DNA of 64,000 nt from Rhabdophis nuchalis (taxonomy: Eukaryota; Chordata; Lepidosauria; Squamata; Natricidae): assembly GCA_039707465.1 (NCBI GenBank), contig CM077643.1, positions 333,394,419 through 333,458,418 on the forward strand, in the 5' to 3' direction. This document shows positions 47,545-58,939 of the stretch, piece after piece. Below the pieces are notes generated by a model that made no database searches, was not told where the DNA came from, and saw only the letters and a list, made by a program, of their open reading frames with translations. The first letter of the stretch is position 1, and every line of letters begins with the position of its first letter. Position numbers and translations under genes: made by a program.

Positions 47545-47945
47545 GTTCTCAAAGTTCCAATTGCTTTGTATTGCTGCAGTCATGCGATTGCAATTTATTA
47601 CGTTGTCTGCCAGTTACCCACAAGCAAAGTCAATGAGGAGGCTAATAGGAAGTCTGAAGTCACAGTTACATGAAGTTTTCACTTAATGACCCCCAGTGAT
47701 TTGTGCAACACTGTTAACCTGGAATTGCCACAATTGCTGTTGCTAAGCAGTATAGTCACATGGTGTTGCCAAGACCTACTAAACTCAGCTGAAGATATTA
47801 GCCTGGTAACGAAATGTTTGGAAACCAAACCCACAAGCTCGGAGAACAAACCTTCACCCTCATGTTGTGATTTATCGCTGAATCAATAGTGGTATTGAGC
47901 AATAGAAATTCTGGTCCTAATTATGGTTAAGTGAAGATTACAGTT
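47545..47945. mobile_element. Worn TA-type MITE fragment
   Basis: 'caagcaaagtcaatgaggag', 'cacttaatgacccccagtga', 'attgccacaattgctgttgc' and 'ttaagtgaagattacagttc' match the interior of the 62371 and 52497 MITEs in order. Terminal repeats are lost. Confidence 0.55.
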
Positions 47946-48991
47946 CCATTCCGTTTAATAGAGCTCATTGCAAAGCATTATACTGGAAAATATAGTTTCA
48001 CAAAACTCTGAAGTTCTGCTTAAAAATTATTGTTATATATTTATAAGTCAAGATCTTTCACTGGGAGAAAGTTATACCAATGCCTAGTTTAGGATGCCTA
48101 AACTATTTTTCCTAGAGATAGCTATCTGGAAAAACAAATCAGAACCTAAATCTAGTTTTGATTAATACTGTATATATTCAGTTCAATTTAATTTTCATCA
48201 CATTTGTTATTTTATTACAGACACAAAGCTTCATTTTAAATAGCGGAAAAGTTTCAGTGTGAAAATATAGTTATAGAAAATCTTTAACTAGGAATTTGCC
48301 TGATTCAGCTTAATTCCTGAATTGTGAAGTTCTCAATCCAAACGACAACAAAACATTTTGGGCTAGCAACAATTTAGGAAAAATGAAACTAGTAGTGTAG
48401 ACTTGTCATTCAATAATATTAATGCTGAGCCAGGCAGTGCTTGTGTATATCACCATATCACCTGCTTTCTCCCATCTTCCCATAAGCAGTTCTTAGCACA
48501 GTATATGCCACAAACTCTTCTAACTCATTTTCCTTCTCCTTTCTCAATTCAGCTACAGTCTCTTCATCTAGCATACTCTAGCAGCCCACTTGTCCCTGAA
48601 TCTCATACCTGCTCTCCTAGATGTCCATCCAGCAGCTGTCAATATTCTTGGCCACTTCGATGCTCCCCTCTGTTATCACTTTGGACAAGATCAAAACAAC
48701 TGCAAAACAAGCATGAAACACAAAGCAAAGCAAACCTACTTTTCAGTGCACTGAATGGTTTGTGTTGGTCTTTCGTCCACATTCATCTGGTCATGGCTCT
48801 TTGGAAGCAGGATTTTATCAAAGGGGATTAGATCTGAATTGGGATATTCAGAATGTTTATGGACATTTAATCTGTTTTTTTAGCACTTGCTAAGTCAATC
48901 AATTAATCAATAGATTTGTTTATTGTTTTCACCACTGGTCTTAACAAATAATAAAGAACCTGCACAGAAGTGAACAAACATTAATAAAATA
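47946..48991. other. CRIM1: Intron 1, no recognisable feature
   Basis: A 142-codon frame (48403-48831) has no domain, is not flanked by convincing splice sites and looks like chance. Confidence 0.5.
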
Positions 48992-48999
48992 CACTAAAA

Positions 49000-49255
49000 C
49001 AGGGGTACCCAACTTCTGAATCCTGGCTCACTAATGGGTCGTGAGGTGGTTTCAGCCGGGCCACAGAAATGGTGGGCACACATGCATTCCCACTTGCGTG
49101 AGTAGCGAATAAGCACATTAATGCACACTGCATTTGCATGAACGGTTGGTATGTGTGAGAGCTCACCACAAATGGAGCTGCGCATGCTTGCCAGCCATTT
49201 GTGCTGAACCATCGCCTCTCTCCAACCCCTCTGCCAGAAAGGTTGGTGAACTCTG
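49000..49255. mobile_element. hAT MITE, TSD CACTAAAA/CACTGATA
   Basis: Left end CAGGGGTACCCAACTTCTGA; right end 'aaaggttggtgaactctg' is its worn inverse. The flanks 48992-48999 and 49256-49263 match at 6 of 8. Interior 'gggccacagaaatggtgggc' and 'ggagctgcgcatgcttgcc'. Confidence 0.68.
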
Positions 49256-49263
49256 CACTGATA

Positions 49264-49670
49264 TGTTCAAAAATCTGTAAAAATATTAAAACAGTATTGT
49301 AGAAGAAAAATATTAGGAACCTTTGATAAAATATTCTCTCTGTTTAGCAGCAGCCCATATAAAACTTGCTAATTTTCATAGTGTTTCCTTATCTACATTC
49401 ATTAGATATTCAGTTTAACATGAATCATGCCAAAATGATTTTTGTATCAAGAGGAGCTCCAGAATTTTCTATGTTCTGATGTGGAAATAGGGCAGTACCA
49501 TAAGTAATGTGTAAAATCTTCTATAATTTCTTTGGAGTAAGGAAAGTAGAACATGCATTGGAAGCTCATATAGGATATTGAGAAATTGGCCCTCTCTATT
49601 TGCTGATGCAATTTAGTGGAATGTAGTCATGTAAGTGTCTCGATAGGACGGCACTGTAACAACTTTGAGA
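49264..49670. other. CRIM1: Intron 1, no recognisable feature
   Basis: AT-rich, nothing recognised. Confidence 0.5.
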
Positions 49671-50337
49671 TAATTTTTTTAATTAAATTTGTATAACCGC
49701 GCCTATCCCCCTGAAGGGACTCAGGGCGGTGCACAGGAAGTTAAAACAGAAAATACAAAACATAGCAATAATAAATACGACTTAAGGCTAAAATCCAATT
49801 AAATATGAGATGCCCTGTGCTAAAATTCCCTAAAACTATTCACCCATTTAAAATCCAATTTAAACAATTTAAAATCCAGTCTACAAACGTGATTGAGCGG
49901 ATTAGGCCAGGCCAGCAAGATGGAAGAAATATGTCTTCAGATGTTGGCGGAAGGAGCGGAGGTCCGTGATAGTCCTAAGTTCGGGGGGTAGGTCATTCCA
50001 GAGGGTTGGGCCTGCCACAGAGAAGACCCTTCCCCTGGGTGTTGCCAGCCCGCATTGCCTGGTGGACGGCACCCGGAGAAGTCCCTCTCTGTGGGAGTGA
50101 ATCGGACGAAGGGATGTATGGGGTAGGATACGGTCCCGCAAATAACTAGGCCCCGTGCCATGGAGCGCATTAAAGATGGTTATCAAAACCTTGAAGCACA
50201 CCCGAAAGGCCACAGGCAGCCAGTGCAGCTCACGCAGGAGTGGTGTTATGTGGGCTCCCAAAATCCCCCGTGCGGCCGCATTCTGAACTAGCTGTAGTCT
50301 TCGGGTGCACCCCAACGGGAGCCCCATGTAGAGAGTA
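49671..50337 (-). mobile_element. L2 LINE 3' fragment, open 157-aa frame
   Basis: Minus frame 50375-49902 has the C-terminal module ('YMGLPLGCTRRLQLVQNAAA', '[18 protein letters not shown]', 'FSVAGPTLWNDLPPELR', 'YFFHLAGLA'). Homology begins at about 50337; the first 13 codons of the frame are flanking DNA. A few codons are lost before 'HITPLL'. The tail is a short A/T stretch without a microsatellite. Confidence 0.9.
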
Positions 50338-51095
50338 TTTGATTTTGGTTTTATTAAGTGCATATCAATAAGCACTTAATTTTGTGTGACAATTTAAACA
50401 ATTTGGGAGGGCATCCAGCATCCTTTTTAAAAATAATAAATTATTATTAGCATTACTTGAATTTTAAAAAATTCTGGAGAAAACCCAGAATGATTGGATA
50501 GTAAATCAGTAAAACTAGTAAATCAACTAGTGCAGGAAGGAGTGAAAAAATTCATTTGCTCCAGGAGGCATCAGGCAGTGAGAGAAGTCTAGCCCAATAA
50601 TTATATGTCCTTACAATTGTTTTAGCTTTAATTATGCATCTATCAATTTCAGCATAAAGAAAGGAGGTAGGAGTACCATTAGGTATACCTAAAATAATTC
50701 CGTGGAGTTTGATTTGAAATAATTTCATATTATAAAGAGGTAGAAATTTCCATAACTCTACTGCTTATGAAGAGTAAGGAACTTACTTGATTTTTTTGAA
50801 ACTAAGGATTGGAGGATATGTTGACCTATATTGTATGCCAGAATTTTATTATTCCTGACAAAGCTTTCTTGGTTTTTATTTGGGGGGCATGATAATGAGA
50901 ATGTCAACTACCCGAAGCATTGAAAAAGATAGCCAAGTATCTATAAGATATTATCTTTCTTGAAGTGCAGTTGCAGAACTGGCGAAAGTATTAGAAATTG
51001 GAATTTTGTGAATGTAGAATAGAGTCCATTCATTATTCTTTTAGCACATGTTCAAACATTGATTTTGTTTCTTAAATCTGTCCTGTTTATTTAAA
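50338..51095. other. CRIM1: Intron 1, no recognisable feature
   Basis: Nothing recognised. Confidence 0.5.
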
Positions 51096-51330
51096 GAATG
51101 GTACAATACAATCTGTCCTTGAACCTTGAGCAGTTGTTATATGTGGTCATATGATTAATATTTTGGGTGCTTGGCAACCAGATCATACTATACAATGGTC
51201 ATTTGCGACCTTCCCTGCTGGCTTCCAATTAAGTTTGGTTGTGGGGACGTTGGTTTCCAAGCACCTACATGGTAATCACGACCATAGGGATGCTCCAACT
51301 GCCAGAATTGTCATTTGCTAAGGGGGAAGG
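51096..51330. mobile_element. Worn TA-type MITE fragment
   Basis: 'caatctgtccttgaaccttg' at the left resembles the CAGATAGTCCTCAACTTA end. 'gcttggcaaccagatcat', 'catttgcgaccttccctgct' and 'cacgaccatagggatgct' match interior parts of the same family. Confidence 0.5.
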
Positions 51331-51744
51331 AAGCCCTGTCTTTTAAGCTTGGAGTTAGTGAGAATCTAGGAGAGAGCAGTTAACATTAAATGTGTGAGAC
51401 TGGAAAAGGAAAAGGCATTTGCAGGCCGTATCATTTTAGATTTGGAATTACCTGATGAACTCTCTGTCTTGAAGCAACTGACACAGTAGGAAGACCTAAT
51501 CTGCAGATTTGCTAATTAATCTGCTCTAGAAATTTGTATGGAAAAAGGGCAATATTATGGATAAAAAGAGAAAACATGGTTTTCAGCAGATTTTACAGCT
51601 AGAAAGTTAAAATGTACAATTCGGGCAGGTCTAGATCAAGGCAGAAGATGCAAAATGTTGTTACAATCAGTTTGAAATGGTGGTAGATTTACATATATCT
51701 ACTGCTTTGAAGCAAGATGGTCAGCAAGCAAATGTAGTAATAAA

Positions 51745-52180
51745 TAATAATCATCATCATCATCATCAACAACAACAACAACAATAACAATAATAATCTT
51801 TATTGTCATTGTAAAAATTACAATGAAATTGGTTTTAACTTCACTGGTGCAAAATTATAACAGAAACAAAAAAGAGAGAAAAGAAAAAAGAAAAAACTAG
51901 CATGTGCATGGAGTGATTGCGGTTGAATTTAAAAGTCTCACAGCCCATGGATAGAAGCTACCTTTAAACCTGTTCGTTCGGCTGGCTATACTTTGATATC
52001 TTCTGTCTGATGGTAGAAGGGCAAAGAGATACCAACCAGGGTGTGAATCATCTTTGAGAATCTTCCTTGCTCTGCTAAAGCAGCGAGATCTGGCGATGTT
52101 ATCCAGTGATGTCAGAGGGCAACCGATGGTTTCTTGTGCCGAATTGATCACTCTCTGTAGTGCTCTGTAGTATAATAAAA
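51745..52180 (-). mobile_element. Rex1-like LINE 3' end
   Basis: The minus strand decodes to 'LQRVINSAQETIGCPLTSLD', 'SRCFSRARKILKDDSHPGWY' and 'LFALLPSDRRYQSIASRTNR' then 'FKGSFYPWAVRLLN', the C-terminal region of Rex1/Babar-type non-LTR elements of the CR1 group. On + the 3' UTR reads 'tttattgtcattgtaaaaat' and 'tacaatgaaattgg', then AAT/CAA/CAT triplets (51744-51795). 5' truncated near 52180. Confidence 0.65.
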
Positions 52181-52490
52181 ATATATGTAATTTGCCTACA
52201 TTGCAGACTAGATCTGGACACCCAGGATCCCAGTACTTAAAAGTACAGTACTTAAAATCCCAGTACTTAAAAATCAATCCTCCTAGAAGCTGGATAGTCA
52301 GGCAAACTAGAGCATGAGTTATGCTTTTAATCTCTGGCTTCCCAGAAACAAAGCCAAGATCCAAAGGAAGACAGAGCAAATTTGGGTTCATAGGATGATG
52401 GCTCTTTCTATTACATATCACTTATTATATTGGTAAGAGGCTGGTGCTACGTTATCAGCTCTTTAGGCTTATGGGATCACTCAGTTCAGG
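52181..52490. other. CRIM1: Intron 1, nothing recognised
   Basis: A short duplication 'cagtacttaaaa' occurs at about 52230-52271 (three copies). Otherwise nothing. Confidence 0.5.
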
Positions 52491-52496
52491 CCTATA

Positions 52497-52872
52497 CAGA
52501 TAGTCCTCAACTTATTACCATAATTGAGTCCAAAATTTCTGCTGTTAAGTGAGACATTTGTTAAGTGAGTTTTGCCTCATTTTACAACTTTTCTTGCCAC
52601 AGTTGTTAAGTGAATCACTGCAGTTGATAAGTTAATAACCCAGTTAAATGAATTTGACTTTGCTTGTGAGAAGGTCACATAAGGTGATCACATGATCTTG
52701 GGACACAGCAAAGGTCATAAATCTGAATGAGTTGCCAAGCACCTGAATTTTAATCACATGATTATGGGGCTTCTGCAAAGGTCATAACTGTGAAACATGG
52801 TCATCACATATCCAGTACCATTATAACTTTGAACGGTCACTAAATGAACTGTTGTACGTCAAAGACTATCTG
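52497..52872. mobile_element. TA-flanked MITE (Tc1/mariner-type), complete
   Basis: Left CAGATAGTCCTCAACTTATT; right end, inverted, CAGATAGTCTTTGACGTACA. TA directly flanks both ends (52495-52496, 52873-52874). The interior is an imperfect palindrome ('gttaagtgaatcactgcagt', 'catgatcttgggacacagca'). No ORF. Same family as 56838, 62371 and three fragments. Confidence 0.85.
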
Positions 52873-52874
52873 TA

Positions 52875-53208
52875 TGAATACAGCACCATATGCAAGGTGT
52901 ACTTGTCCATCAGTTTCAGCAAGGCAGTAGAATTTCCCCTATAACTAACTAGAGTGTGAGTTTGAAAAGCTATGCCATAGTGTTCTCACTCCCACTTTAA
53001 ATTCAAAGTTGATGATAGGTAGTACAAACCCCCTGCACGTATTATGCTGTAATTTTGTAGTTTCCTACAGATTTGGCAGCGATCATATGAGTATTCTATT
53101 TGTCCATCCAACAATTTAGAGAAGGGAATTACTGAATTTTTATTTTCAACTGTCCACCCAAATAATGGTTTCCTCTGCATTAAAAAATGTGACTGTCTAA
53201 ATTTTGGG
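52875..53208. other. CRIM1: Intron 1, no recognisable feature
   Basis: Nothing recognised. Confidence 0.45.
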
Positions 53209-53407
53209 CTTTTTTTTGCTCATTTCTGCCCACCCCAGCCCCCAGGAGCTCTCTGAAAGCCTTCTAAAAGCTAGACACGGCCATTTTGGTGAAGGGAGTG
53301 GGATTTCGGGAAGCAAAAAAATGCTGTATTCAGTGTATAAGACGCACCCAGATTTTCAGCCTCTTTTTTGAGGGAAAAAGGTGTGTCTTATACTCCGAAA
53401 AATACGG
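53209..53407 (+). mobile_element. CCGTATTTTTC-family element (copy 3), right end only
   Basis: 'tgcccaccccagcccccagg', 'ggccattttggtgaagggag' and 'atgctgtattcagtgtataa', then the right TIR inverse ending 'ctccgaaaaatacgg' and TA. Best preserved right TIR of the three copies. Confidence 0.8.
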
Positions 53408-54000
53408 TACTTAAGTCTACAGACAGAACTATGGAATTATTTTTATTCTAATTTAAATTTTCCAAATCCTTCTACTTATTCTTCTGAAGACAGGAAAGCA
53501 CCTTATCCTCCAAAAAAGTATTGATTCTGTGGATTGTATCCAATCCACAGAAGGGGAAAAGTACATGCCTTTTTGTTGGTTTCCTTCAGTAGCAAATGTA
53601 TGAGTTTCTAGCTCTCACTTGAGTTTGTTTTTCAAATTGTATCAAAACCTACCTGGTTTAACCACAATTAAATTGAGCTGTTTCCAATCCATTGCTGAAT
53701 TGAAATCTGCTCAGTTTTGCAACCCTGCCCACCTTTGTAATGTGGTTTGTGGTACATATGACCTGTACCATTTATCTACTTATTTGATTTATATTTTGCT
53801 TTTCATTTGGTATCATACATAAAGCTCCCTTTTTATTTCCCCCCCCCTGCAATAATCCTATAACATAGGTTGGGCTAAGACAGGGTCATTGACCCATTGT
53901 CACCTAGGGAGCTTGCCTTGGTAATTGCTGTAATCTTACATATATAGTTTTTTTATGACCACTCATAGTTAAAATGGTAATGAAAAAGTAACTTTGCAAT
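53408..54000. other. CRIM1: Intron 1; weak SINE-like piece
   Basis: 53845-53915 ('aataatcctataacataggt', 'tgacccattgtcacctaggg') resembles a worn antisense SINE of the 9533 type. Otherwise nothing. Confidence 0.4.
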
Positions 54001-54120
54001 CAGTCCTCACATTTAAGACCTTTGCAAGTCATGAACAGTAGCGCTTTCACTTAGTGACTCCTTTACTTAATGACCAAATCACTAGCCCCATTGGTGATAG
54101 TTAAACAAGGATCAGATGTA
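54000..54120. mobile_element. TA-type MITE end fragment
   Basis: 'cagtcctcacatttaagacc' and 'tcacttagtgactcctttac', 'ttaatgaccaaatcactagc' resemble the MITE end and first arm. Confidence 0.45.
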
Positions 54121-54950
54121 AAGATTATGGGTTACTTAGGGCTGCTTTTTTATATCATGTTCTTGTATGTGTATAGTTGAGATAGTGTAACTAGTTTTAA
54201 TGAATGTCATGGTGGCTTCTAATCCTGGTTCAGATGCCTTTTGTAAAAGTAACTCCATATTGCATGTAAGATTTCTTTTCAGTTCTGCTTTGAGGGATCA
54301 CTGGGAAAATATTATATCAACATTAGATGAGGAATTCAAGTGATTGACCAGCTAATATTGCTTCAGGGTCCATAACTGAGGTGGCTGATTCAAATTTATT
54401 ATCTATCTTAATTTACCTGGAGGGAAGACTGTCAGAAAATGACTGCTAGTTTATTGCATCATAGGTTGATTGAAACAATAACATTGTCTTGAAAACAGCT
54501 GTGTTAAACCATGTAGACCTCTTTTACAGGGACTCTTATCAGATGGGATTATCAAACATCTGGAATGATAGCAACTTCTTATTCAGTTGAGATTATTTGA
54601 TTGTTAAACTTTACAATATAATAGTCCCCAGAATGTTTTGGATTTTTGTATTTTCTATTCTGTTATAAGTGCTAGGAATGCATTATTTAAACAAGACACC
54701 TAGGGTTTTCAAATTTTGATGTTAATTTGAATAGTCCATGTTCACATTTCACAGTCCACGTTCACAAAATTTAAATGTGGTTCAATGATGATAATGTGAA
54801 CTAGGGATATCGGTTATAGAATCTTGTAACAGGAGCTTTAAAAATGAGTTTAATATTTGTATTGAGATGCTTCGGTACAATATTTGGGGGGGAAAGAATT
54901 AAATAAAACAAATCAATAAGTTACCAATATTATAGTTGTTTCATTTTGGT
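54121..54950. other. CRIM1: End of intron 1, no recognisable feature
   Basis: AT-rich up to the acceptor. The last 30 bp are T-rich. Confidence 0.5.
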
Positions 54951-54956
54951 TTTTAG

Positions 54957-55127
54957 ATGAAAACTGGGATGATCAGCTACTTGGATTTGAGCCTTGCAAT
55001 GAAAACCTCATAACAGGCTGCAATATAATCAATGGAAAATGCGAATGTGATACTATTAGGACCTGTAGTAATCCCTTTGAGTTTCCAAGCCGGGATACTT
55101 GCCTGTCAGCTTTAAAAAAGATTGAAG
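54957..55127 (+). CDS. CRIM1: CRIM1 exon 2
   Basis: 171 nt, phase 1 at both ends; acceptor 'ggtttttag/ATGAAA', donor GAAG/GTAAGT. Joined to exon 1 the first codon is G+AT (Asp117), and it encodes 57 residues: 'DENWDDQLLGFEPCNENLIT', 'GCNIINGKCECDTIRTCSNP' and 'FEFPSRDTCLSALKKIE'. This is the CRIM1 segment between the IGFBP domain and the first chordin-like repeat, with six cysteines and the acidic 'DENW' start. The symmetric phase allows exon skipping without a shift. Missed by long-ORF searches because stops in the introns bound it. Remaining exons are outside the window. Confidence 0.96.
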
Positions 55128-55689
55128 GTAAGTCAGTATTCACTAGTAAATGACTTCTGTATTATTTATAGCATATTACACTAAATATCTAATATATAAT
55201 TGGCTATAAATCACCATATGCTTGTTGGCAACAGTGTCAGCAATGTTATCATATGCTTGTTGGCAACAGTTCTAGCAAATGAAGTATTTGTGATTTACTA
55301 ATAGGTTTCAAATGTTTAGGATAGTAATAAACTAAAATATATGCAGGCATGTTTCATACAATGTATGACTAAATATCCAGAATGGAGATGATTGATAATT
55401 TTCATCATTAGGAAAATCTGAGTAGTATATTGCTTAGTAAGCACTGTAATATATAATTATAGATATGTTTCATACACCATTGGAGCCCTTTATTTTCTGT
55501 CATGGAACAATAATTAAAACATTCAAAGACAGATTGACCCAAAATGAAATTCTGTCTGAGCTTAGCTTAGTATATTTTCTGCTGGAATGCATGCTGAAAT
55601 TTCAAATAGACTGTTACGCGACTAGTTGAAGAAGATACTTATATTTTTGTCTGTGGGAAGAATGACATTTTAATAGATCTGTAAATGAC

Positions 55690-56625
55690 TTTTAATTAAT
55701 TATTAAATTTATATACCAATCACTGGCATTAGAAGCTCCCTAAAGCAGCTTCATGACCCTGTGATCCCTACTAAAAAAATATGTGTGTTGTTTGGGAAAC
55801 ATATGCATTCATTCATGTGCATGCGCAAATACACAGCCTTATCTTGAAAGATATAAATAACATTACAAATGATGCAACATTTAGAAGTAATAAGCTATAT
55901 GACATGCAAGTATTATAGAATGTGGAGGCTGGATCTTGAAGATATAAATGTGTTGGTTGGGTAATATTAAATGCTTTGAGCAACGCTTTTAAATAGAAAT
56001 TAATATTTATCTATAAAATTGATATCCTACTCCAATCAAAACAAATTCTTAGCAGCGTATACAACAGAAAATAACCCTGGAAATATCTTACAAATTAGAA
56101 GCAATTAAATAAAATCATATGATTAAAAAGATTGCCTCTAATGAATGCAAAATAGAATGTTCTAGGAAACTATTTGAATTTTCATCATCTTCCTGAATGC
56201 AGTCAAAGAGGTCAACTTAATTTCTTCTGGTGGTTATTTCAAAGGACAGCTATTGATAAGTTTGCTTTGAATCTTAGTTGCCTTTACTCCCCCAAAATGG
56301 CTTTAAGAAAAATTTCCCCAAATGACCACCAGGACTATTCTACCTGGATCCTGCAGATTCCCAGATGCTAAGCCACAACAACTTTATAGCTAGAAATCAG
56401 CATTTTCAATTGCATCTAGTGCAAAGCCTGAAGCACAGTTGTAATATGACCCCACACTGTGTATCAGCACACAGGACAGTGCATCCTGGATTAACTGTAA
56501 CTTTTAAGGACATAAGTCTTTAAAGGGCTTTATAGAGCCCTTTGCAGAAGTCTAACCAGATAGCAATGAGGGCTACAGTTTCACTACATAAGGCTGCAAT
56601 TAGGATACCATCCATCCAGCAGAAC
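55690..56625 (-). mobile_element. Ancient L2 LINE 3' remnants
   Basis: 56475-56620 ('gcatcctggattaactgtaa', 'gggctttatagagccctttg', 'cagaagtctaaccagatag') aligns by eye with the L2 antisense segment 'gcattctggactaactgcag', 'agagcattacagtagtcgag' seen at 16.03 kb. 55695-55760 and 56005-56060 look like worn 3' UTR tails. Very diverged. Confidence 0.45.
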
Positions 56626-56837
56626 CTAAAAGTTCAGAAGGATTCCAATTCATAGGCTTATTCCTTCAGAGTAGTGCCTCTTTGCCAAAAGATAACTCTT
56701 TTGTATGTTTAGAATTGCCATTTATATACATCTCTTTCCCCCAAGTCTCTTATAAAAGTGATTTTTCTTTAGAGAAAATATAGGTCTCATGCAAAACGTC
56801 TCAGATTCAGTTCACATTTTTTAAAATTTGAGTGATA

Positions 56838-57353
56838 CAGATTGTCCTCAATTTACAACCACAATTGAGCCCAAAATTTGCATTGGCAAGCAAGGCAGTT
56901 GTTAAATGAATTGTGCCTCGTTTAATGACATTTTGCCACAGTTGTTAAGCAAATCACTGCAGATTCACTGTTAAGTGAATCTGGCTTCACCTATTAACTT
57001 TGCTTGTCAGACGTTGTCTAGAACAGGGGTCCCCAACCTTTGCAACTTTAAGTCTGAAGGACTTCAGCTCCCAGAATTCTCCAGCCAGCAAAGCTGGAAG
57101 TCTGGGAGATGAAGTCCTTCAGACTTAAAGTTGCAAAGGTTGGGGACCCCTGGTCTAGAAGATTACAAAAGATAAATACATAATCCAGCACAATGCAACT
57201 GCCATAAACACATACTAGTTGTGACCAATTGTCATCACGTGACAATTGTTACAATTGTTATAAATATGAAAACCCGCCATAAGTTACTTTTTTCAGTGCT
57301 GATGTAACTTTGAATGGTCACCAGATAAATGATTGTAAGTCAAGGACTAGCTT
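56838..57353. mobile_element. TA-flanked MITE interrupted by a hAT MITE
   Basis: Left CAGATTGTCCTCAATTTACA after TA (56836-56837); right end 'gtaagtcaaggactagctt' before TA (57354-57355). Interior as in the 52497 copy. The hAT at 57024-57152 sits in its middle and is therefore younger. Confidence 0.82.
57024..57152. mobile_element. Palindromic hAT MITE, 8-bp TSD GTCTAGAA
   Basis: 129 bp. CAGGGGTCCCCAACCTTTGC and its inverse ending GGTTGGGGACCCCTG. GTCTAGAA flanks perfectly (57016-57023, 57153-57160). Nearly identical to the 10115 copy, with a 6-bp shorter centre, and its target shares the TCTAGA core. Confidence 0.95.
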
Positions 57354-57639
57354 TACTTAATATTCTATACTACTAAAGAGGCTATATTAGGTATAATGTA
57401 TGCTTGTTATATGCATATTATATAAACGAACTATATAGATCAAAATCCCTTTCCCAAAATGATAAAAAAGGTATAAAAAAATTAGTGGTAAAATTAAAAA
57501 TAAAAGCTTTTAATCACACCTTGTGGTAGTTTAGCATTGTACAACATAAGCTATTTTCTACAAAAATTAATACATTAATCATTGATTGATAATATTAATA
57601 CAGTATTACATGATCTAATGGGGACAGAAAGTTCAGCTG

Positions 57640-58939
57640 TAGTGCTTAAAAGTTTGTAAATCCTTTTGAATGTTCAATATTTCTACATAAAAATGACCTA
57701 AAATAAAAAGAACACAGTTAAATAAATGAATCAAAAGCATTATACATTTTCATTTCATTGAGGAAAATGATCTAAACCTATAATTTGTGTGTAAAAAATT
57801 GTTTTCAGTTGCTGGTGTGCACCACACACACACCCCAGCAAGAAACACAACTACATTTTTCCAGTGACTGTTGATCAGCCCTGCACAAAGTCTTGGAGCA
57901 ATTTTAGTCCTTTCCTCCTTACATAACAATTGCAACTCAAGGATGTTGGTGGGTTTCCTTGCATTAACTATTTATTTTGGGTCCTCCCACAACATTTCTG
58001 TAGGATTTAAGTCAGAACTTCATCCAAAATCAACTTCTGATAGAACCATTCTTAGATCATTCATGTGTGACTTTGGTTTCTCACTTTCCCACTTTCTCAA
58101 GCTGCAGTTCATGGACAGATCACCTGGCAATGATGGCAAGCTGTCCTGGTCCAGAGGCAGTAAAGCAGGCTAACAAATTGAATAAGGTTCTTAATGCTGG
58201 AAGCAGTTTTGCTTTTCAACAAATAGAATATTTTTCATTCAAGTCAAAAGGTGGTTTCATCTATCCACAGCACATTATTTTAGTAGACTTCTTGCTTATC
58301 TGTATGGTCTTTGGCACACAGTCTTTGTTCTTTTTGGAGAGTATAGCTTTCCTCTTACATCTCATGAACAATGTCATTTACCCATACAAGACAGTTCTTT
58401 AGTTTCTTAGACATTATCTTGGGGTTCTTTGAGCTCTCTTGAAATATTGCACATCTCACTGTTGGCGTGACCTTGTTTGATTGACTACTCCTGAAGAGGA
58501 GCTGTTGAATTGTCTCCATTTGTTACTCAATGTGGTAAAGACAAAACTCGTTGGAAATAGTTTTCCAGTATAGTGAACATCAGTAATTCTTTTTCAGAGT
58601 TCCTCAGAATATTTTTTTTTGTTCAAAAAAAAACCCCATACTTTCACAAGCATGTGTTGTAAAGATCAAATTTGACAGTAAATTTCTAGAATTCTGTTCT
58701 TTAAATAAGGCAGAATATGTCACACACATTCCTGATTACCATCCTATTGATTGACACATCTGACTAATTGGCATACTTTTGCTACATACAAAGTTGTATT
58801 TGCTCAATAATTAAATGAGCAAATGTAGTATTTTTTTCTCATTTGTTTAATTGTGTTCTTTAGTTTTTGGACTTGTGTGGAGAACAAGTCATATTTAGGC
58901 AGAAATACTCAAGGGTTCACAAACATTTAAGTTTCACTG
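57640..58939 (-). mobile_element. Tc1-like DNA transposon, decayed, both ends present
   Basis: Right end, inverted: CAGTGAAACTTAAATGTTTG; left end TAGTGCTTAAAAGTTTGTAA, a matching TIR. TA at 58940-58941 (TG at 57638-57639). The size, 1300 bp, is that of a full Tc1 element. The minus strand decodes to the transposase C-terminus: 'LNPTEMLWEDPK'-like text at about 57965-58020, 'NNIELQ..LCKEERTKIAPR', 'CAGLINSHWKNVVVFLAG' (57935-57750). Only short frames survive, so it is dead. Tc1 transposase cuts and pastes at TA sites using a DDE catalytic triad. Confidence 0.85.
57750..58400 (-). pseudogene. Tc1 transposase remnant
   Basis: C-terminal catalytic region in several frames with stops. 57935-57750 gives 'CKEERTKIAPRLCAGLINSH', then 'WKNVVVFLAG'. 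The 'DLNP.EMLWED' block with the last catalytic acidic residue is just upstream. The N-terminal DNA-binding half is not recognisable. Confidence 0.75.

Larger units (their letters stand above)
30455..54956 (+). other. CRIM1: CRIM1 intron 1 (24.5 kb)
   Basis: Starts GTAAAA and ends 'catttggtttttag'-like pyrimidine tract plus AG ('tcattttggtttttag'). Phase 1. A large first intron after a signal/IGFBP exon is the CRIM1 layout. It contains the repeats listed separately and no exon that I can support. Confidence 0.93.

Noticed and set aside
46872..47552. 226-codon minus frame with Tyr-Leu-Pro-Thr repeats
   Set aside because: A translation of the GTAG minisatellite; not a protein gene.
48403..48831. 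142-codon + frame in intron 1
   Set aside because: No recognisable domain or flanking splice signals; within chance expectation for this length of DNA.
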